Of a DNA stretch of 64,000 nt, positions 44,452 to 53,573 are shown one piece after another. The position numbers were made by a program, and so were the translations under genes. The stretch is from assembly GCF_041549525.1 (NCBI RefSeq), contig NZ_CP157456.1:620001-684000 (forward strand), written 5' to 3'. The notes under the pieces are model-generated. The model did not search any database. It saw only the letters and a list, made by a program, of their open reading frames with translations, and was not told the DNA's origin. This stretch comes from Paenarthrobacter aurescens (GTDB lineage Bacteria > Actinomycetota > Actinomycetes > Actinomycetales > Micrococcaceae). Numbering within the stretch: position 1 is the stretch's first letter; every line of letters begins with the position of its first letter.

Positions 44452-46018
44452 CGGGGAAGTACTTCTCCAGGAAGTCAGTCACCAGGTCCGCGCGCTCATT
44501 GGCTTCAACCTCAGGGAAACTGCCGTCATTGAGGCAGAAGAAATCCATGTGACGCTTCGCCAGGAGCTTGGGCAGGTAGTGCAGCCCGGCCCACATGGTG
44601 GAGTCCACGTATCTGACCTTGGCGCTGGTCTGCGTCACGGCACGGCCGGTGAGCAGTGCGTAGTAGTGGTAGAACGAGTTGGTCACGGAGATGTTGTCCG
44701 CGGCCCGGAAACGGCTGCCGGCGGTCTTGGCGAACTCGGCCGGGAACTCCTTCTCCATCTGCGCCACCACGCTGCGGCGCAACGGCGCGGCAGTGTGCTC
44801 AAGGTGCCGGGTGGTGATCCGGCCGAAGCGCTCCCACAGCAGCTTGCGGTTCACGCGGGCTGCATTCTCAAAACCGCTGCGCTCAGCATCATTCTCGCCC
44901 AGCCCAATACGCGTATCTGCCTCAATGAACTTCGTGATGCCCCCGGGAGTGAAGAACATGTCCGGCCCAACGGGACGGCCAAAGAACATGTCGTCATTGG
45001 AGTACAGGAAGTGCTCCGAGAGGTCCTTGATGTGGTGCAGCTGGCACTCCACGGCCTGGGAGTTGTGGGTGGGAAGCACGGTGGGATCGGCGAAGAACTC
45101 TTCACTGCGGACGATCGTCACTGACGGGTGATCGGCCAGCCATTCCGGCGCGGGGGAGTCGGTGGCAATGAAGATACGCCGGATCCACGGGGCGAACATG
45201 TGCACCGAACGCAACGCGTACTTCAGCTCATTGATCTGGCGGAAGCGTGCCTCGTGGTCATCACCCTCACCGAGGACAGCCTCGGCCTGCTGTGCACGCC
45301 TCCTGGCAATGTACTCAGGATCGCTGCCATCAACCCAGGAGAAGACGATGTCAATGTCGAAGTCGATGTCGCTGGCGTGATCGGCGAACATGTTCTCAAT
45401 GGTGGGCCAGGACAGGCCATGCCGCTGGACTGTGCCGCGCACGGCATCCTGACGCAGCATGGTCCGGCGCGTGAGGGAGTTCTCCACCGGCAGTTCCAAG
45501 TGATCGCCCTCGAACCTCCACAGTTCAAGCTGCACACCCAGCGCCGGCCCGTACCAAAGTCCGCCGCCAATCTCCACGCGGGGCCGGTAGAGGCGGAAGA
45601 TCCGGGCTTTCCGGTTCGCCGAGAGATCGCCGTCAGCTACCAGCATGGAGGTCTTCTTCTTGGCGTCCACGGTCATGGAGTAGAAGGGCTCGTTCCGGAA
45701 CGCGGTGACCAATGCCTTGCGGACGTCCTTGCGGGACTCCCAGTCAACGGCAATGACGGGGCGTTCATCGTTTCCGCGCACCAGAATGAAATCGATGCCC
45801 GCGGCGTCCAGGGCGGCCCGGACAGCCAGGAGATCGGACACCATGGCTTGCTGCGGGGTGAGGTCGCTGTTGACCAGGGCGTACCGCCCGCGGTGACGAA
45901 CGACGTCGGACCTGTGCTTAAGATGCGCGACGACGGCAGGGGTGATTGCCTCGGCAATCGTGTCCTCTTCGACGGACGGGCTGCCGTGGTAAATCGGATC
46001 GACCTGTGCTTGTGTGAT
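44429..46018 (-). CDS. Stealth family phosphotransferase, apparent ATC start
   Basis: The protein belongs to the Stealth family of hexose-1-phosphoryl transferases for exopolysaccharide: [16 protein letters not shown] (CR1), [31 protein letters not shown] (CR2), [29 protein letters not shown] (CR3) and a late C-terminal block. The first ATG in frame is at 45844 (471 residues). However, 58 coding-like codons upstream (including [25 protein letters not shown]) have no ATG, GTG or TTG. An ATC codon at 46018 (plus bases 46016-46018) follows GGAGA at a correct distance and would give 529 residues. A single base change of an ATG would explain this. The start is therefore uncertain. Confidence 0.82.
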   Translation of the reverse strand: MTQAQVDPIYHGSPSVEEDTIAEAITPAVVAHLKHRSDVVRHRGRYALVNSDLTPQQAMVSDLLAVRAALDAAGIDFILVRGNDERPVIAVDWESRKDVRKALVTAFRNEPFYSMTVDAKKKTSMLVADGDLSANRKARIFRLYRPRVEIGGGLWYGPALGVQLELWRFEGDHLELPVENSLTRRTMLRQDAVRGTVQRHGLSWPTIENMFADHASDIDFDIDIVFSWVDGSDPEYIARRRAQQAEAVLGEGDDHEARFRQINELKYALRSVHMFAPWIRRIFIATDSPAPEWLADHPSVTIVRSEEFFADPTVLPTHNSQAVECQLHHIKDLSEHFLYSNDDMFFGRPVGPDMFFTPGGITKFIEADTRIGLGENDAERSGFENAARVNRKLLWERFGRITTRHLEHTAAPLRRSVVAQMEKEFPAEFAKTAGSRFRAADNISVTNSFYHYYALLTGRAVTQTSAKVRYVDSTMWAGLHYLPKLLAKRHMDFFCLNDGSFPEVEANERADLVTDFLEKYFPVKAPWEK

Positions 46019-46085
46019 GGCTGTATCTCCGAAGATCGTGGGGTACGGGTTGCTCTAAAACTGTAAAACGTGCGTGCCTGGAAAC

Positions 46086-47006
46086 TTAGATCGAAAGCGC
46101 CTCGCGCCAGCTGCGGAGGAATGCGCCGCCGGCGTCGTCATGGATCACGTCATCGGCCAGGTCAAGGTCGGCTGCCGTCAGGATGGTGTAGGGCTTCACG
46201 GGTACGCCATCTGCCGGCCGGACGTCCACGTGTTTCACATCGTGATCGTTGTGGTGAAGCCAGTCTGCCATGGCATAGTCCGTACGGGAATCACCCACCG
46301 TCCGCCACGCGAGCGGGGTAATGCCTTGGGCTGCGAGGAGTTCAACGGCGCGGCTGGCTCCGAGGTCCTTGCCCAGGCACACGGACTCGATGTCCGTGGA
46401 AATGATGGTGGGGTCCAGGCGGTAGTCCGCGGTGTCATCGGATCCCGGTGCGTGGTGATCCAAAATGGCGGCGTTGAGGCCGTGGCGTCCCATGATCTCC
46501 AGGGCATCGGCGTCGAAGAGTTTCTGTTCGGCAAGGTAATCCTCGCTGGCAACGTCCACGTGCTGCTCCACCGAAACCATGGCGCGCTTGGTCTCATCGA
46601 AGAACATGTGTGCCGAGTAGTCTTCGGCAACAAGCCGGCGGATATCGTCACCATAGGCCTTGGGCACGGCGAGTTGGTGGTCCACGTGGATGGGGCCGGG
46701 GCCTTCGGCCGTGTAGCTGAACCAGACGGCGCCCTTCTCGCAAATGGCGTGGATGACGGTGTCCGCCGGCATTCCCGCGGCGATCATGGGCTCCATGACC
46801 TGCTCGCTGATGAACGCATCCGAGCGCCCCGTGTTGAAGATGACCGGGATGCCCGCCGAGGCCAAAGCCACCAAATCCGCGATGATGTCCGGTTTGACGT
46901 CGCGCGTTACAGGGCTGGCGATAGGACCGTCGACGTCCAGCAGCAACGCCAATTCGGGCGTCGCGCGGGCAGCGGTCCGGTCAGTACCTTGGAGCGATTG
47001 AGTCAT
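46086..47006 (-). CDS. HAD superfamily hydrolase
   Basis: The 306-residue phosphatase-like protein has HAD motif I in LLLDVDGPIASPV, a Cof-type cap region, NTGRSD for the second motif, and GDSRTDYAM for motif IV. The layout resembles sucrose-phosphatase or phosphomannomutase-like HADs; the substrate is unknown. It lies 67 bases from the Stealth gene and in the same direction, so a polysaccharide precursor is possible. Confidence 0.88.
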   Translation of the reverse strand: MTQSLQGTDRTAARATPELALLLDVDGPIASPVTRDVKPDIIADLVALASAGIPVIFNTGRSDAFISEQVMEPMIAAGMPADTVIHAICEKGAVWFSYTAEGPGPIHVDHQLAVPKAYGDDIRRLVAEDYSAHMFFDETKRAMVSVEQHVDVASEDYLAEQKLFDADALEIMGRHGLNAAILDHHAPGSDDTADYRLDPTIISTDIESVCLGKDLGASRAVELLAAQGITPLAWRTVGDSRTDYAMADWLHHNDHDVKHVDVRPADGVPVKPYTILTAADLDLADDVIHDDAGGAFLRSWREALSI

Positions 47007-47133
47007 GCCCCTATTCTGTCAGTCCGCGCCGTGGACCTCACAGCTGTGACGTCTGTGACGCCCCACGAAGGATATAGACGGCAACCGTGGAAAGGACGCA
47101 CCAGTACGGACGGACTTTGCTGGTCACTGCTTC

Positions 47134-47615
47134 CTACTGGAATTTGCCTTCGGGATCCGGCGCGCATCGGGTGTTACCGCCGAGCGTGGTGCCGAAGCTG
47201 CTGGTTCCAAGCTGCATGGAGAATTTGCCATCGCCAAAGCCAGTGGTGGTCTGGTCTCGGTTGGCCCCCGAGGGCTGGGTTTGAACAACTCTTAGCCCTG
47301 TGCTTTCAAAGACCTCCTTTACCGACTTATGTATCGCTTCAGCCTGATCTTCTGAGATCGCGCCGTGCATGCTGTCGAAGCTGAATTGAGTCCCTTCCAT
47401 GCCCAGAGGCAGATGGCAGACGTCCCCCGGAGCCTCTGGAATGACTTTTGTCCCGAAGTACTCTGTGCGGGCTTGTTCCGGGTCCATGGTCTGCTCCGCA
47501 GTGCTGGTAGGTGGTTGGTGCCAGGCGTTGTCCCGCACCCTGCAAGGGTGAGAAGAATGATCGCCGCGGCGGGAAGGTCGCGCCTGGACCTAAACGGCAT
47601 CAGCAGTCGATTCAA
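47134..47615 (-). pseudogene. Lipoprotein related to the next gene, broken by a frameshift
   Basis: A TTG start at 47615 opens a lipoprotein signal (MNRLLMPFRSRRDLPAAAIILLTLAGC, lipobox LAGC). The body continues in another frame with HQPPTSTAEQTMDPEQARTEYFG, ending CAPDPEGKFQ at 47134. That body aligns with the intact paralogue at 47670-48245 (TMTPEDASKEFFG, CVPDPEVAK). The total of 482 bases is one short of a full codon set, so one base is missing near 47560-47565. Either a recent frameshift or a sequence error is possible. Confidence 0.75.
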
Positions 47616-47669
47616 CGTTTCTTGATTCCCTCTTTGGCCGCTGTAACCATTACCGTGCCCGTGGAGAGG

Positions 47670-48245
47670 CTATTTTGCTACCTCCGGGTCCGGGACACAG
47701 CGGCTGCTGCCATCGATTATTGTGCCGAGGTCGCCCGTGTATAGGGCGACGGATAACCCATCGGGTCCGAATGCAGTAGTGATGAGCAAATTATTCGTGG
47801 TGGTTGATTTATCGAGGGTCTGAACTTTGTACCCGCGTGATTCATAAAATGCTGAGACTTTCTGCCTGAGTGTCTCGCGCTCGGCGGAGCTGAAGGGTCC
47901 CGTGGTCCGGCCGCCGGCGAACTGCTTGCCGCTTCCGGTGTCCTGGAAGTTGCAGTATCCACCTGCCGGAACGTCCTCGTTCACCCATTCACCTGGTGCC
48001 AGGGCTTGGATCTCGTCGAGGAGTCCGAAGAACTCCTTACTGGCATCTTCCGGTGTCATAGTTGCCCCTTTCCCGTCGTCGGGAAGTTTGTTCGTTGACG
48101 TGGCTTGAGAAGACACAGCCGGTGTCGTGTTGCCCCCGCCCTGCGGGGCGGAGGCACATCCGGATATCAGCAGCATCAGGACGGTGCCCGCGGAAAAGGC
48201 TGCTGCAGTCAGTCGTCGTCGATTCAACAATCTGATTTCCTTCAT
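47670..48245 (-). CDS. Putative lipoprotein paralogous to the frameshifted neighbour
   Basis: The 191-residue protein has a signal with lipobox ISGC (Cys around residue 30) and then a Ser/Thr linker. The mature domain holds TMTPEDASKEFFGLLDEIQAL, CNFQDTGSGKQFAGG, AFYESRGYKVQTLDKSTTTNNLLITTAFGPDG and the C-terminal CVPDPEVAK. No named family is recognised. The start overlaps the stop of the upstream alpha/beta-hydrolase gene by 4 bases (ATGA), so translation is coupled. Confidence 0.8.
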   Translation of the reverse strand: MKEIRLLNRRRLTAAAFSAGTVLMLLISGCASAPQGGGNTTPAVSSQATSTNKLPDDGKGATMTPEDASKEFFGLLDEIQALAPGEWVNEDVPAGGYCNFQDTGSGKQFAGGRTTGPFSSAERETLRQKVSAFYESRGYKVQTLDKSTTTNNLLITTAFGPDGLSVALYTGDLGTIIDGSSRCVPDPEVAK

Positions 48246-50308
48246 TCGTGATGTTCCACGGGCTCTCCTGAATTGGTCAGCTTATCCGTGAGCCCCAGAG
48301 AGACATATGCTTGGTTGAAGCTTGACTCAGTATTGAGAGATGCATACCCAAGCTTCTCACCGTCCTCGAGCCAGCCATGATTCTCTGTTGACAGTGGCGT
48401 TAGACTTCCCGCATCAGTACCCACGCCGTCGGCCCCGATCTGTATTGCTCCGTACGCCGGGACGGGAACCGTGAACGAAGGTCCACCTTGGGGAGCCTGA
48501 TTGGTCTGATAGTGGAATCCCTGAATGCGTTCTCTGCTCACATTTCCAATGTCGGATACGTTGTCGACGGTGAATTTGGTTTGGTACACATCAGCGCCCG
48601 GGTTCAGATGGAAGTCCTGGACACCTGCTACACCCTTCAGCACGCCAATGTCGGCATTAAGATTGATGCTGTCTACGGCCATGCCCTCCACTGCCGCAGC
48701 CTGGGCCGTCAACGTGCCATAGGACAAGCCTGAAATGTTGTTGCTGGCGGTGTTTCCCAAACTGTTCTGAACGGCGGCAAGGGTGTTGATGTCCTTGCTC
48801 AGGAACGACCCGCCTGTCCGGGCATTGGCGTCATCGAAGACCCCAGCCGCCGGGGCCGGTTCGAAAGCTACCCATCCCACCACAGCCAGTCGAGGTGGGG
48901 TACCCGCGTGGGTGTCGTTCAGCTGTGCAACACGAAGTTGCTGATGATATTGCGTGTCAGCGGCCAAGGCGAGGTCCGGCATGCTTTTGGTCACGGTCGT
49001 GTCGACGCCAGGGACCTGGTAGGTGGTGACTTTGGCTGCATCGAGGTCTCCCACGCTGATAGCAGCGCCGGGCTGATCGAGATTGAGGCTGATCAGTTGC
49101 TTCGCAGCGCCATGCTGCCCGGTTTCCAGGGCGGTTTTGATGCTCCGAAGTCGATCCAAATATCCCGGAGTATTGATCCACGGTGGTGCAGTGGGATGCC
49201 GCCCCACCGCAGTTTCATGCACGAAGACGTCGAATTCTTTCAGCATCTGCGTCAGTACCAGTTGGTTGGCCTGATTCCTTGCAGTGTAGGAAACCCCTTG
49301 CAGATTTCCGATGATCGACGGGAACGTACTGATGAGGAGTTGCTGGGTCTCGCCGAGGGTAACTTTGCCGGTGCCGTCATCTACTGTGTGGCCGAGGCTG
49401 CTCCACCATGCTGCGGTCACGGCAGGCTTGTACTCCTGGTTCTGCAGGAGTTCCTGGAGCCGGGCTTTGTTCGAAGGTACGGCAAGCCAGGTTGTCAGTT
49501 GCGCGGCGTTCAGGCCAGCGATGTCGTTCAAGCCGACTTGGTTTGGTGCTGCGTACTGGATGAAGAGCCCATTGAGCATGCTGTCTGCGACGGCGCCACT
49601 GCCTGCTGTTTCGAATGCGGTGGCGACCTGCTCTATCCAATCGGCATCTGCTGCGTTGGCGGCGAGCAGCTGCTCAAAACCAGCAACAAAAGATTCAGTC
49701 TCGATGGTCACCCAGGAACACGATGCTGTGAAGCTGCCCCAGGCATTCCGGACTGCGGCAAAGTGTGAGTTCAGGGTGTTCGTGGCCGTCCGGGACACTG
49801 AGGCGAAGCCGCGGAGCTCGCTCGGGTCAGCCGAGGTGGTTCCGGTTCCTGGTCCGCCGGCGAACCGGGGCCGTTCCCGCGGAGAAAACACAGCTGAAAC
49901 AGCCGGTGCTGGGACCGGCGTTCTCTCGGGCATCGGGTCCAGGACCATGGTGGCGACTGTCGCCGATGCTTCGGCGATGTTCCCGGAGAGCAGGCGCTGT
50001 TTGCGGATGTTGTCGCGTTGCTGCCAGGCGTCCATGTTCTTTTGCCGGTTTTTCTCTTGCTGGGCCCTGTGCTTGGCCTCGCCGACGTCCTGGGCCAGAA
50101 CCGCGAGGACACCTGAAAGCTTGCCGCGATCATCGGACCTGATGCCGCAGGCGTCCTTGAAGAGACGCCCGTAGCTGCCGTTGAAGTCCTGCACTGCCCG
50201 CTCCACGGCCCCGCACAGGAAGCCTCCCTCGGCCCGCAGAACCTCGTCGGCAGAGTTCGCGGCAGTGATCAGCGCGTCGGCCGCGCCGTCATCAAAAGCA
50301 ATTCCCAT
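48242..50308 (-). CDS. Alpha/beta-hydrolase (DUF1023-like) protein with ESX-like N-terminus
   Basis: The 688-residue product has an N-terminal helical segment (MGIAFDDGAADALITAANSADEVLRAEGGFL) like WXG100/LXG export signals. A helical middle follows to about 390. A hydrolase domain then contains AAISVGDLDAAKVTTYQVPGVDTTVTKSM and RLAVVGWVAFEPAP, matching the pattern of DUF1023 proteins. The nucleophile elbow is GLSYG (G-x-S-x-G), with the Ser at about residue 528. This suggests an esterase or lipase-type secreted protein. No ESX secretion genes lie in the window. Two lipoprotein genes follow in the same direction, the first overlapping by 4 bases. Confidence 0.72.
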   Translation of the reverse strand: MGIAFDDGAADALITAANSADEVLRAEGGFLCGAVERAVQDFNGSYGRLFKDACGIRSDDRGKLSGVLAVLAQDVGEAKHRAQQEKNRQKNMDAWQQRDNIRKQRLLSGNIAEASATVATMVLDPMPERTPVPAPAVSAVFSPRERPRFAGGPGTGTTSADPSELRGFASVSRTATNTLNSHFAAVRNAWGSFTASCSWVTIETESFVAGFEQLLAANAADADWIEQVATAFETAGSGAVADSMLNGLFIQYAAPNQVGLNDIAGLNAAQLTTWLAVPSNKARLQELLQNQEYKPAVTAAWWSSLGHTVDDGTGKVTLGETQQLLISTFPSIIGNLQGVSYTARNQANQLVLTQMLKEFDVFVHETAVGRHPTAPPWINTPGYLDRLRSIKTALETGQHGAAKQLISLNLDQPGAAISVGDLDAAKVTTYQVPGVDTTVTKSMPDLALAADTQYHQQLRVAQLNDTHAGTPPRLAVVGWVAFEPAPAAGVFDDANARTGGSFLSKDINTLAAVQNSLGNTASNNISGLSYGTLTAQAAAVEGMAVDSINLNADIGVLKGVAGVQDFHLNPGADVYQTKFTVDNVSDIGNVSRERIQGFHYQTNQAPQGGPSFTVPVPAYGAIQIGADGVGTDAGSLTPLSTENHGWLEDGEKLGYASLNTESSFNQAYVSLGLTDKLTNSGEPVEHHE

Positions 50309-50570
50309 GCCAGGCCCCCCAAACCCAGAACAATAAATCCAACGACTAGCATAACCGGTGTTTGCGCGGTTGGGAGTTCATTGCGCCGGCCGACTCTAGG
50401 ATGGGTGTATGCCAGAGGATGCAAGAAGCACCGTTGCTCAAGCCAGTGATCTGCGGACGTCCAGGTCCGGGGCCGTAGGAGCAGAAGTCGGAAGTCACCT
50501 TTTGGCTACAACCTGCCTGTGCCGCGGGTCACAAGTTCCGTTAGCGCGGCATCTTCCATAGGCTTGCAGG

Positions 50571-50870
50571 GTGATCTTCAAAGCTGTGGGCGAGGGACGC
50601 CCGTACCCTGACCATGGATACTCTGCGCCGCGGGACTGGGCTGCCCTGCCCCCACGCCCTGTCCGCCTCGATGAACTCGTTACCACCAAACGGACCCTGG
50701 ATTTGGAGGCATTGTTGGCTGAGGACTCAACCTTCTTCGGTGATTTGTTCCCTCACGTGGTCCAGTATCAAGGGGTTATGTACCTCGAGGACGGACTTCA
50801 CAGGGCAGTCCGCACGGCACTCCACCAGAGGACAGCCATTCACGCACGTGTATTGGTGATCGATGGCTAG
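50571..50870 (+). CDS. Conserved small protein, possibly DNA-binding
   Basis: The 99-residue protein matches from memory a conserved actinobacterial family with an invariant core: IFKAVGEGRPYPDHG, RPVRLDELVTTKRTLDLEALLAEDSTFFGDLFPHVVQYQGVMYLEDGLHRAVRTALHQRTAIHARVL. It is often labelled a VapB-type antitoxin; the DGLHRAV segment resembles ParB-like folds. No toxin gene is adjacent. It overlaps the next gene by 8 bases. Confidence 0.75.
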   Translation: MIFKAVGEGRPYPDHGYSAPRDWAALPPRPVRLDELVTTKRTLDLEALLAEDSTFFGDLFPHVVQYQGVMYLEDGLHRAVRTALHQRTAIHARVLVIDG

Positions 50871-51540
50871 CAAGCGCAGGCGTCCCAAAGATGTGACGCA
50901 ACTCCATGGCCACCACGTGGTCACAGGCCCTGAGCTGAGGGCCACCTTCGCCGAGGATGAGCTGGTGAACAAAACCCGCTTCCGGCGGAGGCTGCTCCAC
51001 GGAATCGTCCTGGTCCTGCTGGTAGGCCTCATAGCCGCGGGGGCCGTGGGTGCATGGGCCATTATGAACGGCGTGGTCAAAGTCCCCACTGCAATAGCCA
51101 GCAAAGCTCCAACCAGCCTGTGCCCTGCCACCACGTTCGATTACGTGCCGAACGAGACCGTGACTCTCAACGTTTTCAACGCCACCTCCCGTGCCGGGCT
51201 GGCCGGAACAGTGGCGGACCAGTTCAAGGCCCGTGGCTTCAAAGTGGCCTCAGTGGACAACAGCGATACCGCTTATTCGGGCGTGGGCGTGGTGGTTTCA
51301 GGGGTCAAAGGCCAAGCCGCAGCGTTCAACATCCAACGCAACATCGCCGGAACTGACTACTTTGAGGACAACCGCGAGGACGAGTCGGTGGACGTGATCC
51401 TGACCCCGGATTTCGAGGGCCTGGTGGAACCACAGCTGGTGGATCAGACTCCGGGGATGCTGGAGTGCCCGCGGGAGGATCTGCGGATTGCAGACAACGC
51501 CAAATGGCCCATCATTCCCACGCGTCCCCCGGGGCAGTGA
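50863..51540 (+). CDS. Membrane-anchored LytR_C domain protein
   Basis: The 225-residue protein has a basic cytoplasmic N-terminus, one membrane segment (LLHGIVLVLLVGLIAAGAVGAWA, about residues 45-67) and an extracellular LytR C-terminal domain (VTLNVFNATSRAGLAGTVADQFKARGFKVASVDNSD). This domain is found beside LytR-CpsA-Psr ligases and may bind cell-wall polymers. It overlaps the preceding gene by 8 bases and abuts the convergent TetR stop. Confidence 0.88.
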   Translation: MASKRRRPKDVTQLHGHHVVTGPELRATFAEDELVNKTRFRRRLLHGIVLVLLVGLIAAGAVGAWAIMNGVVKVPTAIASKAPTSLCPATTFDYVPNETVTLNVFNATSRAGLAGTVADQFKARGFKVASVDNSDTAYSGVGVVVSGVKGQAAAFNIQRNIAGTDYFEDNREDESVDVILTPDFEGLVEPQLVDQTPGMLECPREDLRIADNAKWPIIPTRPPGQ

Positions 51541-52245
51541 CTAACCGGCCAGGGCTCCGCGGGCCGGCTCAGCGAGTTTAGTGGGCTTGCCGGCGTCGTC
51601 GAACCGGGCGCCGGCACCCAACTGAATGAAGCGCACCGTCTGTGCGATGTGCCGTTCTAGAGCTGCATGACGCTCGACGTCGGAGGCTGACGACGGCGGG
51701 GGAGTCTCGCCGTCGGGCGTTCGGTTGCGGCGGGCGGCGCTGGCTGAGAGCGTTCCGTGAATGAGCCGCGCCAACTGCGCCACGTCAACATCGGGCAGGA
51801 AACCCTGCTGGACGCCATCGTGGAGGATGTCCTGCAACAGGACGTTGAGGTCCCCCACATGGTCGGCGAGCTTGGCGAAGGAACCGGGGGACAGGACGGC
51901 GGCCATGGCCGGGCCCGGGGGCAGGTGGCGCCGGCTGAGGTCTTCCACCTGGGCGCGGACGTAAAGTGCTAGTCGGTCCACGGGGTTATCCAGCGCAGCC
52001 AGGGAATCGCGCAGGTCCACAATGAAGCGCTCAGTCTCGTCCAAGGCGTACGCAATGAGCAATTGCTCCATGTCCGCGTAGTAGTTGTACACGGCGGTGC
52101 GTCCCACTCCGGCATGGCGTGCCACGTCCGTCATGGTCAGTCCCGGGAGGCCATGGGTGAAGAGGAGCTCTCCGAACGCGGTCAGAATCCGACGTTGGGT
52201 CTCGGCGCGTTGGGCAGCATTCGAGGCGGCCGTGATCCTTGGCAT
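51541..52245 (-). CDS. TetR family regulator
   Basis: The 234-residue protein has an N-terminal TetR helix-turn-helix (ETQRRILTAFGELLFTHGLPGLTMTDVARHAGVGRTAVYNYYADMEQLL) and a longer ligand domain ending in a disordered tail. Its stop touches that of the LytR_C gene. The target is not evident: the divergent neighbour is a LacI gene, and palindromic element copy B lies between them. Confidence 0.88.
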   Translation of the reverse strand: MPRITAASNAAQRAETQRRILTAFGELLFTHGLPGLTMTDVARHAGVGRTAVYNYYADMEQLLIAYALDETERFIVDLRDSLAALDNPVDRLALYVRAQVEDLSRRHLPPGPAMAAVLSPGSFAKLADHVGDLNVLLQDILHDGVQQGFLPDVDVAQLARLIHGTLSASAARRNRTPDGETPPPSSASDVERHAALERHIAQTVRFIQLGAGARFDDAGKPTKLAEPARGALAG

Positions 52246-52283
52246 ACAGACACTTTACAGCGATCTGTCACCAAGTAGCGCGG

Positions 52284-52342
52284 GTTTTTGTACAGCTGAC
52301 GCCCTTATACGGGTCTCATGAGGGCATTATGTGGACAAAAAC
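52284..52342. repeat. Dispersed palindromic element, copy B (degenerate)
   Basis: The left arm begins gtttttgtacagctgacg (52284 on) and the right arm ends atgtggacaaaaac (to 52342). Eighteen of 24 arm positions still pair. Unlike the other copies it lies between divergent genes, so it cannot simply be a terminator. Confidence 0.75.
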
Positions 52343-52386
52343 TCGCGTAGCATCAAGGAAAACCAGCACTAATTTTAGGGGGACTG

Positions 52387-53388
52387 TTGCGGGCAACGGT
52401 CAAGGACGTAGCGCGCCGTGCAGGGGTCTCTCCTAAAACGGTATCGAACGTCATGAACGGGATTGTCCCCGTCAGCGAAGCCACAAAGCTCAGGGTTGAG
52501 CAGGCCATGGCGGAGCTGGACTACGTGCCCAACCTCTCGGCACGCGGACTGCGGAACGGCCGATCCGGTGTGATCGGACTGGCCTTGCCTGATCTGGCCA
52601 CTCCCTTCTCGGCAGAGCTTGCCCAAAGCATTGTAGAAGTGGCCCACGCGCAGGGTTTCAGCGTGCAGATTGAAGAAACCGGCTCTGACCCGCACCGTGA
52701 GCACGAGCTGATGACGCGTGCGCGGGCCAACCTGATTGACGGACTGATTCTCAATCCTGTGGTGCTCAAGGAGAGCGCCGTTCAGGTGGGTGTCGCTCTG
52801 CCCCCGGTGGTTCTCCTGGGCGAAGTCACGCAGCAGCTGGCGGACCGCGTCTTTGTGGACAGCTTCGCTGCAGCGCGGGACATGACGCTTGCTTTGGCCA
52901 GGCCCGGGCGCCGGCGAATCGCTGTTTTAGGCGTCAACCGGGGAAGGCAATCTGCCACAGCCATCCAGCGGGCAGGCGGTTATGAGGCTGCCCTCCAGGA
53001 GCTGGGAATCGCCAAGGACGAGTCGTTGCTGATTTCCTGCGACAGTTGGACGCCCGCTTCGGCGGCGGCGTCACTGGCGGAGTATTTGGATGCGAACCCT
53101 TTGCCCGAGGCACTGTTTTGTTTTACCGACTCCATGGCCCTGGGCGCCCTGAATGCGCTGTGGAAGAGGGGTGTGCGGGTCCCGGATGACATCGCGGTAG
53201 CTGGCTTTGACGACGTCATTGACGGACGTTTTGCGGTACCTTCCCTCACCACGGTGTCCTTCGACAAACGGGCCATTGCCACCGAAGCCCTTCGACTCCT
53301 GACCGAACGCATGTCAGATCGCTCGCATGGGCAGCGGCTGGTGGAAATCCCCTATTCCATTGTGGAGCGGGACAGCAGCAGAGCCTGA
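52387..53388 (+). CDS. LacI family regulator of the arabinan operon
   Basis: The 333-residue protein has the LacI helix-turn-helix and hinge (VKDVARRAGVSPKTVSNVMNG, then LDYVPNLSARGLRNGRSGVIGLALPD) and a periplasmic-binding-type ligand domain (VAGFDDVIDGRFAVPSLTTVSFD). The start is TTG after AGGGGGA. It is directly upstream of the ABC importer and GH51 genes in the same direction, with two LacI-type dyads in the gap, so it should repress them until a sugar binds. Confidence 0.93.
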   Translation: MRATVKDVARRAGVSPKTVSNVMNGIVPVSEATKLRVEQAMAELDYVPNLSARGLRNGRSGVIGLALPDLATPFSAELAQSIVEVAHAQGFSVQIEETGSDPHREHELMTRARANLIDGLILNPVVLKESAVQVGVALPPVVLLGEVTQQLADRVFVDSFAAARDMTLALARPGRRRIAVLGVNRGRQSATAIQRAGGYEAALQELGIAKDESLLISCDSWTPASAAASLAEYLDANPLPEALFCFTDSMALGALNALWKRGVRVPDDIAVAGFDDVIDGRFAVPSLTTVSFDKRAIATEALRLLTERMSDRSHGQRLVEIPYSIVERDSSRA

Positions 53389-53406
53389 AACGAGAGCCGG
53401 CCACTA

Positions 53407-53458
53407 AATTGTGCGCGCTAACAATTTTCTCTTGCCCTACCCATTACATCGATGTAAT
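53407..53458. promoter_or_regulatory. Two LacI-type operator dyads
   Basis: ATTACATCGATGTAAT (53443-53458) is a perfect 16-base palindrome with a central CG. AATTGTGCGCGCTAACAATT (53407-53426) is an imperfect dyad with a central CG/GC step. Both lie between the LacI gene and the ABC importer operon. Confidence 0.65.
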
Positions 53459-53573
53459 GTGAGACCTGCGTCACCCCCGGGCCAACCTTTACCCGAGAGC
53501 GGGAACGCACCGGAGCCGGAATTCTTGCAGTGCAGCAGTGACCTTTCAGCGGACCCATCCAAAGGAGTGACGG

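Noticed and set aside
50409..50561. 50-codon plus-strand frame before the small conserved gene
   Set aside because: No ribosome site, no family resemblance, and no supportive neighbour coupling.
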